64,000 nucleotides of DNA, from NCBI GenBank assembly GCA_002412765.1, contig DHVR01000068.1, positions 67,634 to 131,633 on the forward strand, in the 5' to 3' direction. The notes beneath the pieces are model-generated. The model ran no database searches, was not told the DNA's origin, and was given only the letters and a program-made list of their open reading frames with translations. The DNA is from Leptolinea sp. UBA5203. Its GTDB lineage: Bacteria; Chloroflexota; Anaerolineae; Anaerolineales; Anaerolineaceae. Each line of letters begins with the position of its first letter. Position 1 is the stretch's first letter. Below are positions 35,699 to 43,832 of this stretch, in pieces. The position numbers and the translations under genes are program-made.

Positions 35699-36628
35699 TT
35701 ATTCATCCATGCGAGAGAGAATTCGTTGGGCCAGATAAGTAATCCAAACCGAGGGCTCTTTTTTTTGCCCAAACTCCCAGTCTGCCCAGGGGCGATAGAT
35801 GGATTCTGGAGTAAATTGCCCATTTGCATCCTGTTTGGCACGCAGGATCGCAGTTATCTCTTGTATCTGTTGAGTTGATCTGGTCCACTTAAAGCGGGTC
35901 ATCACCTCCAAAAAATGCAGCAAATCGTACCAAATGAGAGGCGCCTTCAGTTTTTGAAAATCCGTGCCCATGGCAAACAAATAAGGTTTATGTACTTTGC
36001 GCTGATCCCATAATGACAACAAACCCTCACCCGCCTGTCGCGTAACTTCATGATTCTGATATCGCGGATCAAGCGACATGAGTTTTAACATCAACAAGGT
36101 AGCAAAAGGGCATATGTCGCTGGCCTTTCCCGGTCCGCGGAATTTCCCCAAAAGCGGGTCAATTCTGCACGGCCAGCCGTCCTCTTTGTGAAGATTAACC
36201 AGAAAGGTAATTCCTTCCGCGGCCTGTCCCACAGACAATGCCCCAGACTGAAGTGCAAGGGTATAAACCAATGGCGCATCGCATAGCATCCAGTGCCAAT
36301 CCGGTCCACCCTTGCCGCCATAGGCTGCCTGGATTTGTATGCGGGTTTGTAAAATCCCTTCGCTGGAAACGTGCTGCAAAACGGAGTCCATCAAATCCTT
36401 GATTTCCGGTACAGCAACGGATAAACCAATGTCGGTCAAGAATACGGCCTGATGCAGAATATGATCGGCTGTTTTGTGGCTTTTCAGGACAGCGCTTTCC
36501 CATCCGGAAAGCCCGTTTAATAAGTCACTGACTGCCAGTGTCTTGACCACCGCAGCGAAGCGATCATCTTCGGACCGCTCATCGGGTATAACCAGCTTCA
36601 TCCACTCAGGGTTATCAGTTTGATTCAT
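35699..36628 (-). CDS. Alpha-toroid (prenyltransferase/cyclase-like) protein, unknown function
   Basis: 309 residues. Helical repeats with Gly/Trp/Asp patterns (GGKGGPDWHWMLCDAPLV, LHKEDGWPCRIDP, AILRAKQDANGQFTPESIYRPWADWEFGQKK) resemble the alpha/alpha-toroid fold of terpene cyclases and prenyltransferase beta subunits. The DxDD catalytic motif of cyclases is not seen. Proteins of this kind in bacteria are often annotated only as hypothetical. Monocistronic. Confidence 0.62.
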   Translation of the reverse strand: MNQTDNPEWMKLVIPDERSEDDRFAAVVKTLAVSDLLNGLSGWESAVLKSHKTADHILHQAVFLTDIGLSVAVPEIKDLMDSVLQHVSSEGILQTRIQIQAAYGGKGGPDWHWMLCDAPLVYTLALQSGALSVGQAAEGITFLVNLHKEDGWPCRIDPLLGKFRGPGKASDICPFATLLMLKLMSLDPRYQNHEVTRQAGEGLLSLWDQRKVHKPYLFAMGTDFQKLKAPLIWYDLLHFLEVMTRFKWTRSTQQIQEITAILRAKQDANGQFTPESIYRPWADWEFGQKKEPSVWITYLAQRILSRMDE

Positions 36629-36718
36629 ATTTCAACCCAAACGAAAATATATAGAATTTTTATTCTATTTTACGAGTTTTCTATTTGCTTTACAATCCCC
36701 CATGCAAAATCAGTCTGC

Positions 36719-37144
36719 TTAGCGCAGTAAAGGCAGACTGCCGGTCAGTTTATTAATCTTCTTCTTGCTGCCGTAGATTGCCAGACCCAGATAAACATGC
36801 TCCTCTTCTGCGGTGAATCTGGCCTTCTGCATGTACTCGCTATAAACCCTACATCCCTGGGCGACATCGGAAAAGTCGACCACCAGCAAGTCTGCATTGT
36901 CTGCCTCAAACAGCTTTCTCCGTAATTCACGCAGCAAGTCCTTGTTGCCTTTCAGGATTGGCACTGGGATGGAAATAATCCCAGCATGCCGGCACCCTGA
37001 GCCGTCCATCACGTCCTGACCGACACACTCGGGAACCTGCTTGCCCAAGGTAATCCCCAGGATGGCAGCTGTATTGGCTAAAATGCCACTGGGCAGTTCC
37101 TCGTCTGCGATGATGACGCACTTGGTCTCTACAGCATCCGTCAT
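36719..37144 (-). CDS. DUF2000 family protein
   Basis: 141 residues. The N-terminus CVIIADEELPSGILANTAAILGITLGKQVPE is characteristic of DUF2000 proteins, a peptidyl-tRNA-hydrolase-II-like fold of unknown activity. The ATG overlaps the stop of the EamA gene by 4 nt, so it is coupled to it and is the last gene of the reverse cluster that starts at 40462. Confidence 0.8.
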   Translation of the reverse strand: MTDAVETKCVIIADEELPSGILANTAAILGITLGKQVPECVGQDVMDGSGCRHAGIISIPVPILKGNKDLLRELRRKLFEADNADLLVVDFSDVAQGCRVYSEYMQKARFTAEEEHVYLGLAIYGSKKKINKLTGSLPLLR

Positions 37145-38049
37145 TTGGCTTGACTCTCGTTATTTTTGAAATTCAACTTCCCTTCCGATAAATACAAGCC
37201 AAGCAAGGTCAATAGTGAGCCAGTTATGGCCACCCAGGTGATCTCTTCGTGCAAGATGACGGCAGACGCCACCACGGCAATCACTGGGATCAGGTAGATA
37301 TAAACACTGGTTTTGACCGCGCCCAAAATACCCACTGACCAGTTCCAGGTGACATAGCAGATGGCCGAAGCACCCATCCCGAGAAAAAGTAAATTCAATA
37401 AATTTTTTAGATTAAAGAATTGTGCAGCTTTCACATCAAAACCGGTCAGCAGTAAGACAGGAGCCATGAAGATTAATCCATAAAAAAAGATTTTCCGGGT
37501 CACTCCTATGGTATTAAGCTGCAAACGGCTGATTTTACGCATGAAAATGGAATACATGGCCCAGACTGCTGCAGCCAATACCGCCAGCACATCCCCCAGG
37601 GGATTGAGTTTAAGAATAAAGCTGCCGTTGAAACTGATCAGTATGATACCGGTGATGGAAAGCAAAAAGCCGGTCAGAAAGAGGGGAGAAAGTTTGTCCT
37701 CTTTTAAGAAGATGGACGATAGAATGGCGGTGAATAATGGCGCGATGGCCACGATTACGCCCACGTTGGAGGCCAGAGAATAATCCAGGGCATAGTTTTC
37801 GCACAGGAAATAGAGGGTCACCCCGCATAAACCTGCGCCGATAAATAACCATTCTTCTTTGAAGGCACGGAACAGAATTTTCCGGGGGTAGACCAGCCAG
37901 AGACATAAATAGCCGATCAGAAACCGAATCATCAGGATTTCAACCGGCGAAAAATCATCCAGTAAGACTTTTGTGGAGATAAAAGTGGTCCCCCACAAGA
38001 GGATGGTTAAAAAGGCTGAGAGATGCCCCAACGTTGTATTGTCTTTCAT
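37141..38049 (-). CDS. EamA/DMT-family permease
   Basis: 302 residues with ten hydrophobic segments in two EamA repeats (ILLWGTTFISTKVLLDDFSPVEILMIRFLIGY at the start; the second repeat from about residue 160). Drug/metabolite transporters of this family export amino acids, metabolites or drugs. The start overlaps the AraC gene stop by 4 nt and its stop overlaps the DUF2000 start, so the three genes are one transcript. The AraC protein probably controls it. Confidence 0.88.
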   Translation of the reverse strand: MKDNTTLGHLSAFLTILLWGTTFISTKVLLDDFSPVEILMIRFLIGYLCLWLVYPRKILFRAFKEEWLFIGAGLCGVTLYFLCENYALDYSLASNVGVIVAIAPLFTAILSSIFLKEDKLSPLFLTGFLLSITGIILISFNGSFILKLNPLGDVLAVLAAAVWAMYSIFMRKISRLQLNTIGVTRKIFFYGLIFMAPVLLLTGFDVKAAQFFNLKNLLNLLFLGMGASAICYVTWNWSVGILGAVKTSVYIYLIPVIAVVASAVILHEEITWVAITGSLLTLLGLYLSEGKLNFKNNESQAK

Positions 38050-38900
38050 TCAGAATCCTGATCCTTTGACGGCTTCGATTTATCATCGTCCTTGAAGATT
38101 TTCATGTATTGCTTGGGGGTTAGCCCAATCTGTTTCTTAAAATAGTTTGTAAAATGGCTCTGGTCATGAAACCCGGTTTGGAAGGCCACTTCCAGCGGTG
38201 GAATACCGTTTTCCAATTGTTTCTTTGCGTTCCCAACGCGGATCGTCTCAAGATAGCTATACGGCGAAATACCCATCTGTCGGGTAAACGTACGTAATAA
38301 ATGATATTTACTCAGGCCGACCAACGCGCCCAATTCATTGAGCGTTACGGGACTGCTGTAATTCTCCTGAAGATAGTCAGCAACTTTTGTCATCGCGGCA
38401 TCCGGCTGGGGTAAGAAAGACACCGGGGCAGTATCGGAGTGTTCGCGAATCAATTGTTCGATCAGCAGGAGGAAGAGCTCTTCCTTCTTAAAATCGCTCT
38501 GTTCCTCAAAAATCATGCGATGGAGTTCATGCAGCGAGCCGGCCAATTCACTGTGAAAATGAACCGTAGGCGTAAATCGCGGCAGACTGCCATCCCCCAT
38601 GATGTCCATCACCGCCTGCTGCATTACCTCCGGTTTAATATTGATACTGCGATAATCCATCGGCCTATCATCCACGGGTTGACAGGTATGAGGCTCCCCG
38701 GGATTAAAAACGGTAACATCCCCTGCCTCCAGAAAATATTCCTGATGGTTGCAGATCAGATAGCGCTTTCCTTTTTCAATGAAACCAATCACATAATAAT
38801 CATGAAAATGATTCGGGAATTTGTGCATCACGCCTTTTAAGCGATAGGCTTCAATATTAAGTTGTGCATCATAACAGACGGTACGCAGTTCTTCGGTCAT
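38046..38900 (-). CDS. AraC-family regulator with cupin sensor
   Basis: About 284 residues (296 if the ATG 36 nt upstream is used). The N-terminal half is a cupin (HKFPNHFHDYYVIGFIEKGKRYLICNHQEYFLEAGDVTVFNPGEPHTC). The C-terminus has two HTH motifs (VTLNELGALVGLSKYHLLRTFTRQMGISPYSY and PLEVAFQTGFHDQSHFTNYFKKQIGLTPKQYMKI). It directly precedes the EamA permease and the overlap suggests it regulates that transporter. Confidence 0.9.
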   Translation of the reverse strand: MTEELRTVCYDAQLNIEAYRLKGVMHKFPNHFHDYYVIGFIEKGKRYLICNHQEYFLEAGDVTVFNPGEPHTCQPVDDRPMDYRSINIKPEVMQQAVMDIMGDGSLPRFTPTVHFHSELAGSLHELHRMIFEEQSDFKKEELFLLLIEQLIREHSDTAPVSFLPQPDAAMTKVADYLQENYSSPVTLNELGALVGLSKYHLLRTFTRQMGISPYSYLETIRVGNAKKQLENGIPPLEVAFQTGFHDQSHFTNYFKKQIGLTPKQYMKIFKDDDKSKPSKDQDSE

Positions 38901-39089
38901 TTTATCACACTCAAAATTTCGGATATGCAAAAGCATATCACGGTCCGTTGTACTTTTCTTGTAGGATGTTGCGCAATCCGTGAATCAGGCGTTCAGGCGC
39001 ATCAGCTCAAAGTATTTTCGCGGGTACCAGGTTAGATAAAGCTGATACCAGGCATCCACCACCCCCGGCGCGAAGACATCCATGCGAAT

Positions 39090-39971
39090 TTACAACTGAT
39101 AGCTCCCAATAATTCGATCCGTTGCTCTGCCGCCAAACAAGACTTTTTGATCCTGGGTCATCAAGCGCACTGTGTTATAGACCATGCCTGCCCCGCCCTG
39201 CTCGATCGAGATGGGTTCCCCCTGCCAGAGATTATTTTTCAAGGCATAATAACCAAACGCGCTGTTGCCTGATCCGGTGGCCGGATCTTCCAGATAACCA
39301 AACTTGGGCGCAAACACGCGGGTATGCGCAAATTGGGTTTGATCCGCTGTTTCCATGCAAAAGACCAGCACAATATCCAGCCCTTGCTGCAAACAAAATT
39401 GCTTCAATCTGGCTTCATCCGGCGTGATGTGAATTTCATCCGCCAGGGAATGTATGAGCACCAGCAGGGTGACCAGCCCGGCATCCAGTACGTCCACAGG
39501 CAGAAGATCGGATATCTGTTGTGGCTGAATGTCCAATTCAACAGCGATCTCTTCGGCTATAAGATGGGTTCCCATCTGCTTAACTTCCGGGGCGGTAATA
39601 AAAACCGCATCCTGCTCCATTACTTTGTTATACAAGGTGAGTGTGCCTTTTTTTCGAGTTCGGATGAACAGCTCGGGCTGTTCCAATAACTCAGGGGAAT
39701 CCTTGATCAGGCTGTACATACACGCAATCGTGCCGTGCCCGCAAAAATCCACTTCGCATTCAGAGGAATAATAAATCAAATCGAAGGTGAAAGCATCGGA
39801 TTTTTTACAGTACACCATCTCCGAGACGAATCCTTTATGCTGTTTGGCAACAGCCAGCATCTCATCCTCTGTCAGGGAGTCTTCCAGGCCAAGATAAATA
39901 CAGGCCGCCGGATTTCCCAGAGAGGCAGCCGATGTAAAGGCATCGATTTTTTTATAAGGATAGGACTTCAT
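39090..39971 (-). CDS. PhzF-family isomerase-like protein
   Basis: 293 residues from the ATG behind AAAAGG (an ATG 51 nt upstream is possible). The conserved PhzF core is present: KIDAFTSAASLGNPAACIYL, VDFCGHGTIACMYSL with the catalytic Glu equivalent just before (SECEVDFCGH), and EDPATGSGNSAFGYY. PhzF-like proteins are epimerases or isomerases of small acids in phenazine and related metabolism, mostly of unknown substrate. Its upstream ATG overlaps the VOC gene end. Confidence 0.9.
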   Translation of the reverse strand: MKSYPYKKIDAFTSAASLGNPAACIYLGLEDSLTEDEMLAVAKQHKGFVSEMVYCKKSDAFTFDLIYYSSECEVDFCGHGTIACMYSLIKDSPELLEQPELFIRTRKKGTLTLYNKVMEQDAVFITAPEVKQMGTHLIAEEIAVELDIQPQQISDLLPVDVLDAGLVTLLVLIHSLADEIHITPDEARLKQFCLQQGLDIVLVFCMETADQTQFAHTRVFAPKFGYLEDPATGSGNSAFGYYALKNNLWQGEPISIEQGGAGMVYNTVRLMTQDQKVLFGGRATDRIIGSYQL

Positions 39972-40003
39972 GGAACCAACCTTTTTACTCAAGCGAACTG
40001 GTT

Positions 40004-40462
40004 TTATATATTCCGGTTCCAATTTTGAATCTCAATTAAGTTGCCTTCCGGATCAGCAACATATACGGTGGTTAACCGCCCAAGCTCCGGATAATCATTC
40101 TGGACTAGCGCCCCATATTGGCTGCCACCATGGGCCAGTACGGCTTGCAGAACGGCATCCACATCATCCACATGGAAGGCTAAATGACCGTATCCCATAT
40201 GATTGACCTTTTTATGCTCCGTGGACTGCCCTTCCGGTTTGTAGGAAAAGATTTCCAGGGTGGGGCCTTTTTCATACCCCGGCAGCGCCAAATGCACACC
40301 GCGCAGATGGACGGAGTCCAGCAGGGTCATCTTATCCAACCAGGCTCCAGTGAGATTCCGTTCCGGGGGTACAGGTACGCAGCCAAATACTTGCATATAA
40401 AAATCAGCCAGGCGTTTCCAGTCCCGGGCGATGATGTTGGTATGTACATAACGAATGGACAT
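40004..40462 (-). CDS. VOC (glyoxalase/dioxygenase-fold) protein
   Basis: 152 residues. Two VOC repeats: RYVHTNIIARDWKRLADFYMQVFGC and GHLAFHVDDVDAVLQAVLAHGG, ending VYVADPEGNLIEIQNW. Metal-site positions His (HTN), His (GHLAFHV) and Glu (IEIQ) are present. The reaction is unknown: lyase, dioxygenase or resistance binding are all possible. It is first in the reverse cluster VOC-PhzF-(gap)-AraC-EamA-DUF2000. Confidence 0.88.
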   Translation of the reverse strand: MSIRYVHTNIIARDWKRLADFYMQVFGCVPVPPERNLTGAWLDKMTLLDSVHLRGVHLALPGYEKGPTLEIFSYKPEGQSTEHKKVNHMGYGHLAFHVDDVDAVLQAVLAHGGSQYGALVQNDYPELGRLTTVYVADPEGNLIEIQNWNRNI

Positions 40463-40597
40463 GGTTTCTTCTTCCTTTCTGTGAGTATAATTGAGGGTGT
40501 TGTAGCAAATCCGTATCGGTATTCATTGCACAGGGATGCGAAAATTGCTACCCTAGTTTATCACTATAGTGGATGTTTTACCTTCAAATGGAGATCA

Positions 40598-40987
40598 ATT
40601 CTCATAAACATAGCCAACGATTTTGAAAACGGTAAGATTCATACAAAAACAGAATGCTTTGATGCCCAGGACTTGGATTTTGTCCCCCACGCCAAATTCA
40701 AGGGTGTCTCTTTGAAACATCTGGTGACCGGTGCCATGACCGGTGGACTCATCAGCAGCCACTTAGTCAGGGTGGAACCCGGCTGTGTCTTAGATACGCA
40801 CATTCATGAAAAGAACCTGGAAATTCACGAAGTGATCTCCGGCAGCGCCAAAGCCATGGTTGGAGAAAAAGAAGTCGACTACCTGCCCGGTGTCATCGGC
40901 GTCCTGCCCGCTGGCGTGCCGCATCGCATTGCGGCTGGTGAAGAAGGGATTTATATCCTGGCCAAGTTCACCCCGGCGCTGGTGTAA
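40598..40987 (+). CDS. Cupin-domain protein, start uncertain
   Basis: About 110-130 residues. The cupin core is clear: LISSHLVRVEPGCVLDTHIHEKNLEIHEVISGSAKAMVGEKEVDYLPGVIGVLPAGVPHRI, with His-x-His, Glu and His metal ligands. The conserved segment FKGVSLKHLVTGAMTGG upstream also belongs to it, yet no in-frame ATG/GTG/TTG with a ribosome site exists in the 5' part. The coordinate given is an ATT 4 nt after GGAG (40590-40593). The true start could be ATT/ATA, or the 5' end is degraded. It is divergent from the VOC gene. Confidence 0.6.
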   Translation: MLINIANDFENGKIHTKTECFDAQDLDFVPHAKFKGVSLKHLVTGAMTGGLISSHLVRVEPGCVLDTHIHEKNLEIHEVISGSAKAMVGEKEVDYLPGVIGVLPAGVPHRIAAGEEGIYILAKFTPALV

Positions 40988-40992
40988 TCAAT

Positions 40993-41057
40993 CCAGACCT
41001 GCCAGGTTTTTGGAAAGACTTGTCATTCCGGAAAACAACTAACCTGGCAGGTCTTGG
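40993..41057. repeat. REPIN-like repeat, copy 1
   Basis: CCAGACCTGCCAGGTTTTT and AACCTGGCAGGTCTTGG form an inverted pair with a 29-bp spacer. Each arm is itself a palindrome around CCTGCCAGG. Matches copies at 41231, 60747 and 61529. Confidence 0.75.
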
Positions 41058-41077
41058 GATGGCAGTCAACAGGTAGA

Positions 41078-41102
41078 TGCGTTGCGAACGCACCTTTTTT
41101 TT
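41078..41102 (+). terminator. Terminator-like hairpin in the repeat region
   Basis: TGCGTT and AACGCA pair around gcg, followed by a run of eight or more T. It is downstream of the cupin gene and between the two REPIN-like copies. Confidence 0.5.
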
Positions 41103-41230
41103 CCATCATTCAACCATTATTCCCCAAACAAATCCGATGACCCGTCAGTATACCTTGAGCCCCAATCTGATTCATAAAATCCTTCTCTAACATGGCGATG
41201 AAAACTGGACTACTGCTACTGGTTGAACGG

Positions 41231-41294
41231 AAAGACCTGCCAGGTTATTGGAAAGAAAGCCATTCCAGAAAACGACAAACCTGGCAGGTCTTGG
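41231..41294. repeat. REPIN-like repeat, copy 2
   Basis: AAAGACCTGCCAGGTTATTG and AAACCTGGCAGGTCTTGG face each other as in copy 1. The 41058-41230 interval also carries a segment (41159-41204) shared with 61657-61702, so a larger element of roughly 300 bp is repeated. Confidence 0.72.
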
Positions 41295-41352
41295 AGTTGA
41301 ATCTAATAGGCGCTAACAGAACCTGCCCCTAATTTACGTAATTCTCTTATAT

Positions 41353-42282
41353 CTAAATATTCTTGAAAGCCTTCTTCAACGCCTCGATTCTTCTCGCCAC
41401 ACTTTCACGTACAATTTCACTTTTCTCGGCTATTTCGAATCCATGAATGGTGCCTATGGTTTTATTTAATTCAACGTTTACACCGCTTTTCTGCAGGGCT
41501 TCTGCATAGGCGATGCCCTCATCGCGCAGACAATCAAATTCCGAAACTTCAACATAGGCATCCGGTAAATTTTCAAAGGACATTGCTTCCATGGGTGAGG
41601 CATATTCTCTGTTATCCGGTACGCCATCCTTGAGGTACAACTTCCACATTTTTTTGGTCAGTCTGGAATTCCACAGCGGCGTGTCCGTATAATTTTTAAT
41701 GGATTCTGTGATCTGTCGGGCGTCCGTCACTGGATAAATAAGCATCTGAAAACAAATCCGCGGAGCTTTCCGGTCCCTGGCCATGAGGCTGACCGCCGCA
41801 GCGAGAGTACCGCCGGCGCTGTCGCCTCCAATCGCTATTTTGTTTTTATCAATATTCAGGGCTTCGGCATGCCGGCAAACCCAGTGAAAGGCGGCATAAC
41901 AATCTTCAACGCCCACGGGGAACGCATGATTAGGCGCCAAACGGTAATCCACGAAAACCACCTTGCAGGGTGTCTTCAGCGCGTACTCGGCCACAAGCCT
42001 CATATGATGCGGTGCAGGTTTGAGAACAAAGGCTCCTCCGTGAAAAAAAATCAGGCAGGGAGCGTTTTTCTCAATGTCCTTGGGTTCATATAGAGTTAAC
42101 TCAATCGTTCTGTTTTGATACCCTGGAATTTCCCTTTTGGATACCAACAACCCCTGCACGGGTTTTAAAACTGTCACACCCAATGTCGTAAGTGCATTAA
42201 TTATCGGTAATGCCCATTTGGATAATGGAACCGGTGTTTTTTCGTATTTTTTAAAGTCGTTATGGATATTGTATTTGCTCAT
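41353..42282 (-). CDS. Alpha/beta hydrolase, HSL/acetyl-esterase type
   Basis: 309 residues. The oxyanion motif FFHGGAFV lies near residue 78 and the nucleophile elbow IGGDSAGGTLA near residue 152. The Asp (VSEFDCLRDEG) and His (TIGTIHGFEI) complete the triad of hormone-sensitive-lipase-like esterases. It would hydrolyse short-chain esters in the cytoplasm; no signal peptide is seen. Monocistronic. Confidence 0.9.
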   Translation of the reverse strand: MSKYNIHNDFKKYEKTPVPLSKWALPIINALTTLGVTVLKPVQGLLVSKREIPGYQNRTIELTLYEPKDIEKNAPCLIFFHGGAFVLKPAPHHMRLVAEYALKTPCKVVFVDYRLAPNHAFPVGVEDCYAAFHWVCRHAEALNIDKNKIAIGGDSAGGTLAAAVSLMARDRKAPRICFQMLIYPVTDARQITESIKNYTDTPLWNSRLTKKMWKLYLKDGVPDNREYASPMEAMSFENLPDAYVEVSEFDCLRDEGIAYAEALQKSGVNVELNKTIGTIHGFEIAEKSEIVRESVARRIEALKKAFKNI

Positions 42283-42399
42283 GGGTGATTTTCCTGTCTA
42301 TGCTTGCTGACATTTTTACTGCTCAAAGCATCTTAAGCAGGCGAATATTGTTGCGGTTGGTTTAATCAATCTTATCATTTCCTGCAGATTATAACCAAC

Positions 42400-43038
42400 T
42401 TACTTGACCATCCCCCTCAGCTTCGTTTCTATCTGCTTCATATCCTCAAAGACAGACGGAATCTCACAAGAGTGAACCACCCTTCTCCAGGTTCCATCGG
42501 CTTTGCCGCCATAAAATGACGTATACGATTCGTCCATAATTTCACAGTCTATTTCACCCCTTACAACCAGACCGCCGTTCCAACGCTTATCCACGGCTGT
42601 AACTTTCCGAATATGATAAGTGACCTGCAGCAAGTATTCCGATTTATCATCCTGCGCCAGGCTGCTGCCTTCCAGGGCCAGCAGCACCAACCTGCGAGAC
42701 ATGCGGGAGGCCACCTCGCGGTAACAAACCTCATTCATCTTCAGGGTAATGGAACTTCGTTGAGCACGACCCCGCCGGGTGAAGTACCCATTTAAACTCA
42801 CCCCTTTAAACAGCCCTTCACTGATCAAAAGCAAAACCACCCAGGCGTACATCCAGGCACTGCGGGCTGTCTCGTCAGCCAGAACGGTTGGGGGCGGTGC
42901 CAAAATGATTTGCCAGAAAAAAATCAACTCAAAGACAAAGGATAAGAAAAAAGCCCCAACCACCCACGGAAAATACGCTTTGCGGAAAGATGTTTCATTG
43001 TAAGGCAAAAAAACATCTGGTTCACTTTGTTCCATCAT
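42400..43038 (-). CDS. Membrane protein with two N-terminal TM segments, unknown
   Basis: 212 residues. Two transmembrane segments (WVVGAFFLSFVFELIFFWQIIL and SAWMYAWVVLLLISEGLFKGV) are followed by a basic linker and a soluble domain with a helical/beta mix (MNEVCYREVASRMSRRLVLLAL...YLLQVTYHIRKVTAVDKRW). I do not recognise the domain. ATG and GTG codons in a row make the exact start uncertain by 3 nt. Confidence 0.65.
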   Translation of the reverse strand: MMEQSEPDVFLPYNETSFRKAYFPWVVGAFFLSFVFELIFFWQIILAPPPTVLADETARSAWMYAWVVLLLISEGLFKGVSLNGYFTRRGRAQRSSITLKMNEVCYREVASRMSRRLVLLALEGSSLAQDDKSEYLLQVTYHIRKVTAVDKRWNGGLVVRGEIDCEIMDESYTSFYGGKADGTWRRVVHSCEIPSVFEDMKQIETKLRGMVK

Positions 43039-43171
43039 CACGGGAAGTCTATTTCTCCATCACCGCCACCCAATCCATTGAATCGGGTTACGGCAGTTCA
43101 TTTGTGGATCAAACGGAGCCTCATCCAATTTCATTATTTCAGCCCATACCGTAATCTCGGCTCTCGGAAAA

Positions 43172-43699
43172 TTACAGCTCGTCTAGGATTTGTTGTACCC
43201 ATTCCCTGGCGACGCCGTGGGTGAGAATGCCATAATCGAGGGTCTTAAATTGATAGCGATAAATTTTCATGGCCTCTTCCGGCAATTGCAGTTGGGCCAA
43301 GGTTTTGGCTAGCTCGACAAGTTCAGATTCCATGTTAATGATGGCAATTAAAATTTTCTCTAATATTTGTTTCTTCTCCTCGGCTGAAACAATGAGACCC
43401 AGAAAGAATACTTTGGACAAGGCAACCATTTCCAGTTTACTCACGGGAAGATCAGCATGCATCCATTGAAAGAAACTTATCCGTCCCTTATCCATTAAGT
43501 GATATATCTTCTTGTTCCTGCCATTTTCGACTGTCTCAATAAAACCAATCTCCTCCCCCATCAGTAATTTCTTAATCGCGTTCTGGATACTCCCGTAACT
43601 GGCGCTGTAAATCAGAGATAATCCAGAGGAAAAAGCCTGATTAAGTTGATAGATGGTCAAATCCTGTGTCATCAGCAAACCCAGCACGATAAATTCCAA
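43172..43699 (-). CDS. PadR-family regulator
   Basis: 175 residues from a TTG that sits 6 nt after AAGGAG; an ATG 60 nt earlier lacks a good site. The winged helix EFIVLGLLMTQDLTIYQLNQAFSSGLSLIYSASYGSIQNAIKKLLMGEEIGFIE is the typical PadR N-terminus; the C-terminal helices (residues 95-175) mediate dimerisation. It is divergent from a beta-lactamase-like gene and two palindromes in the shared promoter region are candidate operators. Confidence 0.9.
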   Translation of the reverse strand: MEFIVLGLLMTQDLTIYQLNQAFSSGLSLIYSASYGSIQNAIKKLLMGEEIGFIETVENGRNKKIYHLMDKGRISFFQWMHADLPVSKLEMVALSKVFFLGLIVSAEEKKQILEKILIAIINMESELVELAKTLAQLQLPEEAMKIYRYQFKTLDYGILTHGVAREWVQQILDEL

Positions 43700-43744
43700 G
43701 GCAGACTCCTTATTGATTTTTTTAATCGTAATATAGCTTATAGA

Positions 43745-43762
43745 AATATGCAACGACATATT
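43745..43762. promoter_or_regulatory. Candidate PadR operator 1
   Basis: AATATG-CAACGA-CATATT: a perfect 6-bp inverted repeat with a 6-bp spacer, 45 nt upstream of the padR-like start. Confidence 0.5.
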
Positions 43763-43779
43763 GACAAATGAAATTCCAT

Positions 43780-43813
43780 ATATTACTATTGATTATATCT
43801 CTATTAGTAATAT
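43780..43813. promoter_or_regulatory. Candidate operator 2 in the divergent promoter region
   Basis: ATATTACTA and TAGTAATAT form a perfect 9-bp inverted repeat with a 16-bp spacer, ending 19 nt before the beta-lactamase-like start. Confidence 0.5.
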
Positions 43814-43832
43814 ATTGTTCTGGAGAAACAAA

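Noticed and set aside
40184..40600. Long upstream extension of the cupin frame
   Set aside because: It runs antisense through the VOC gene; the cupin must start later.
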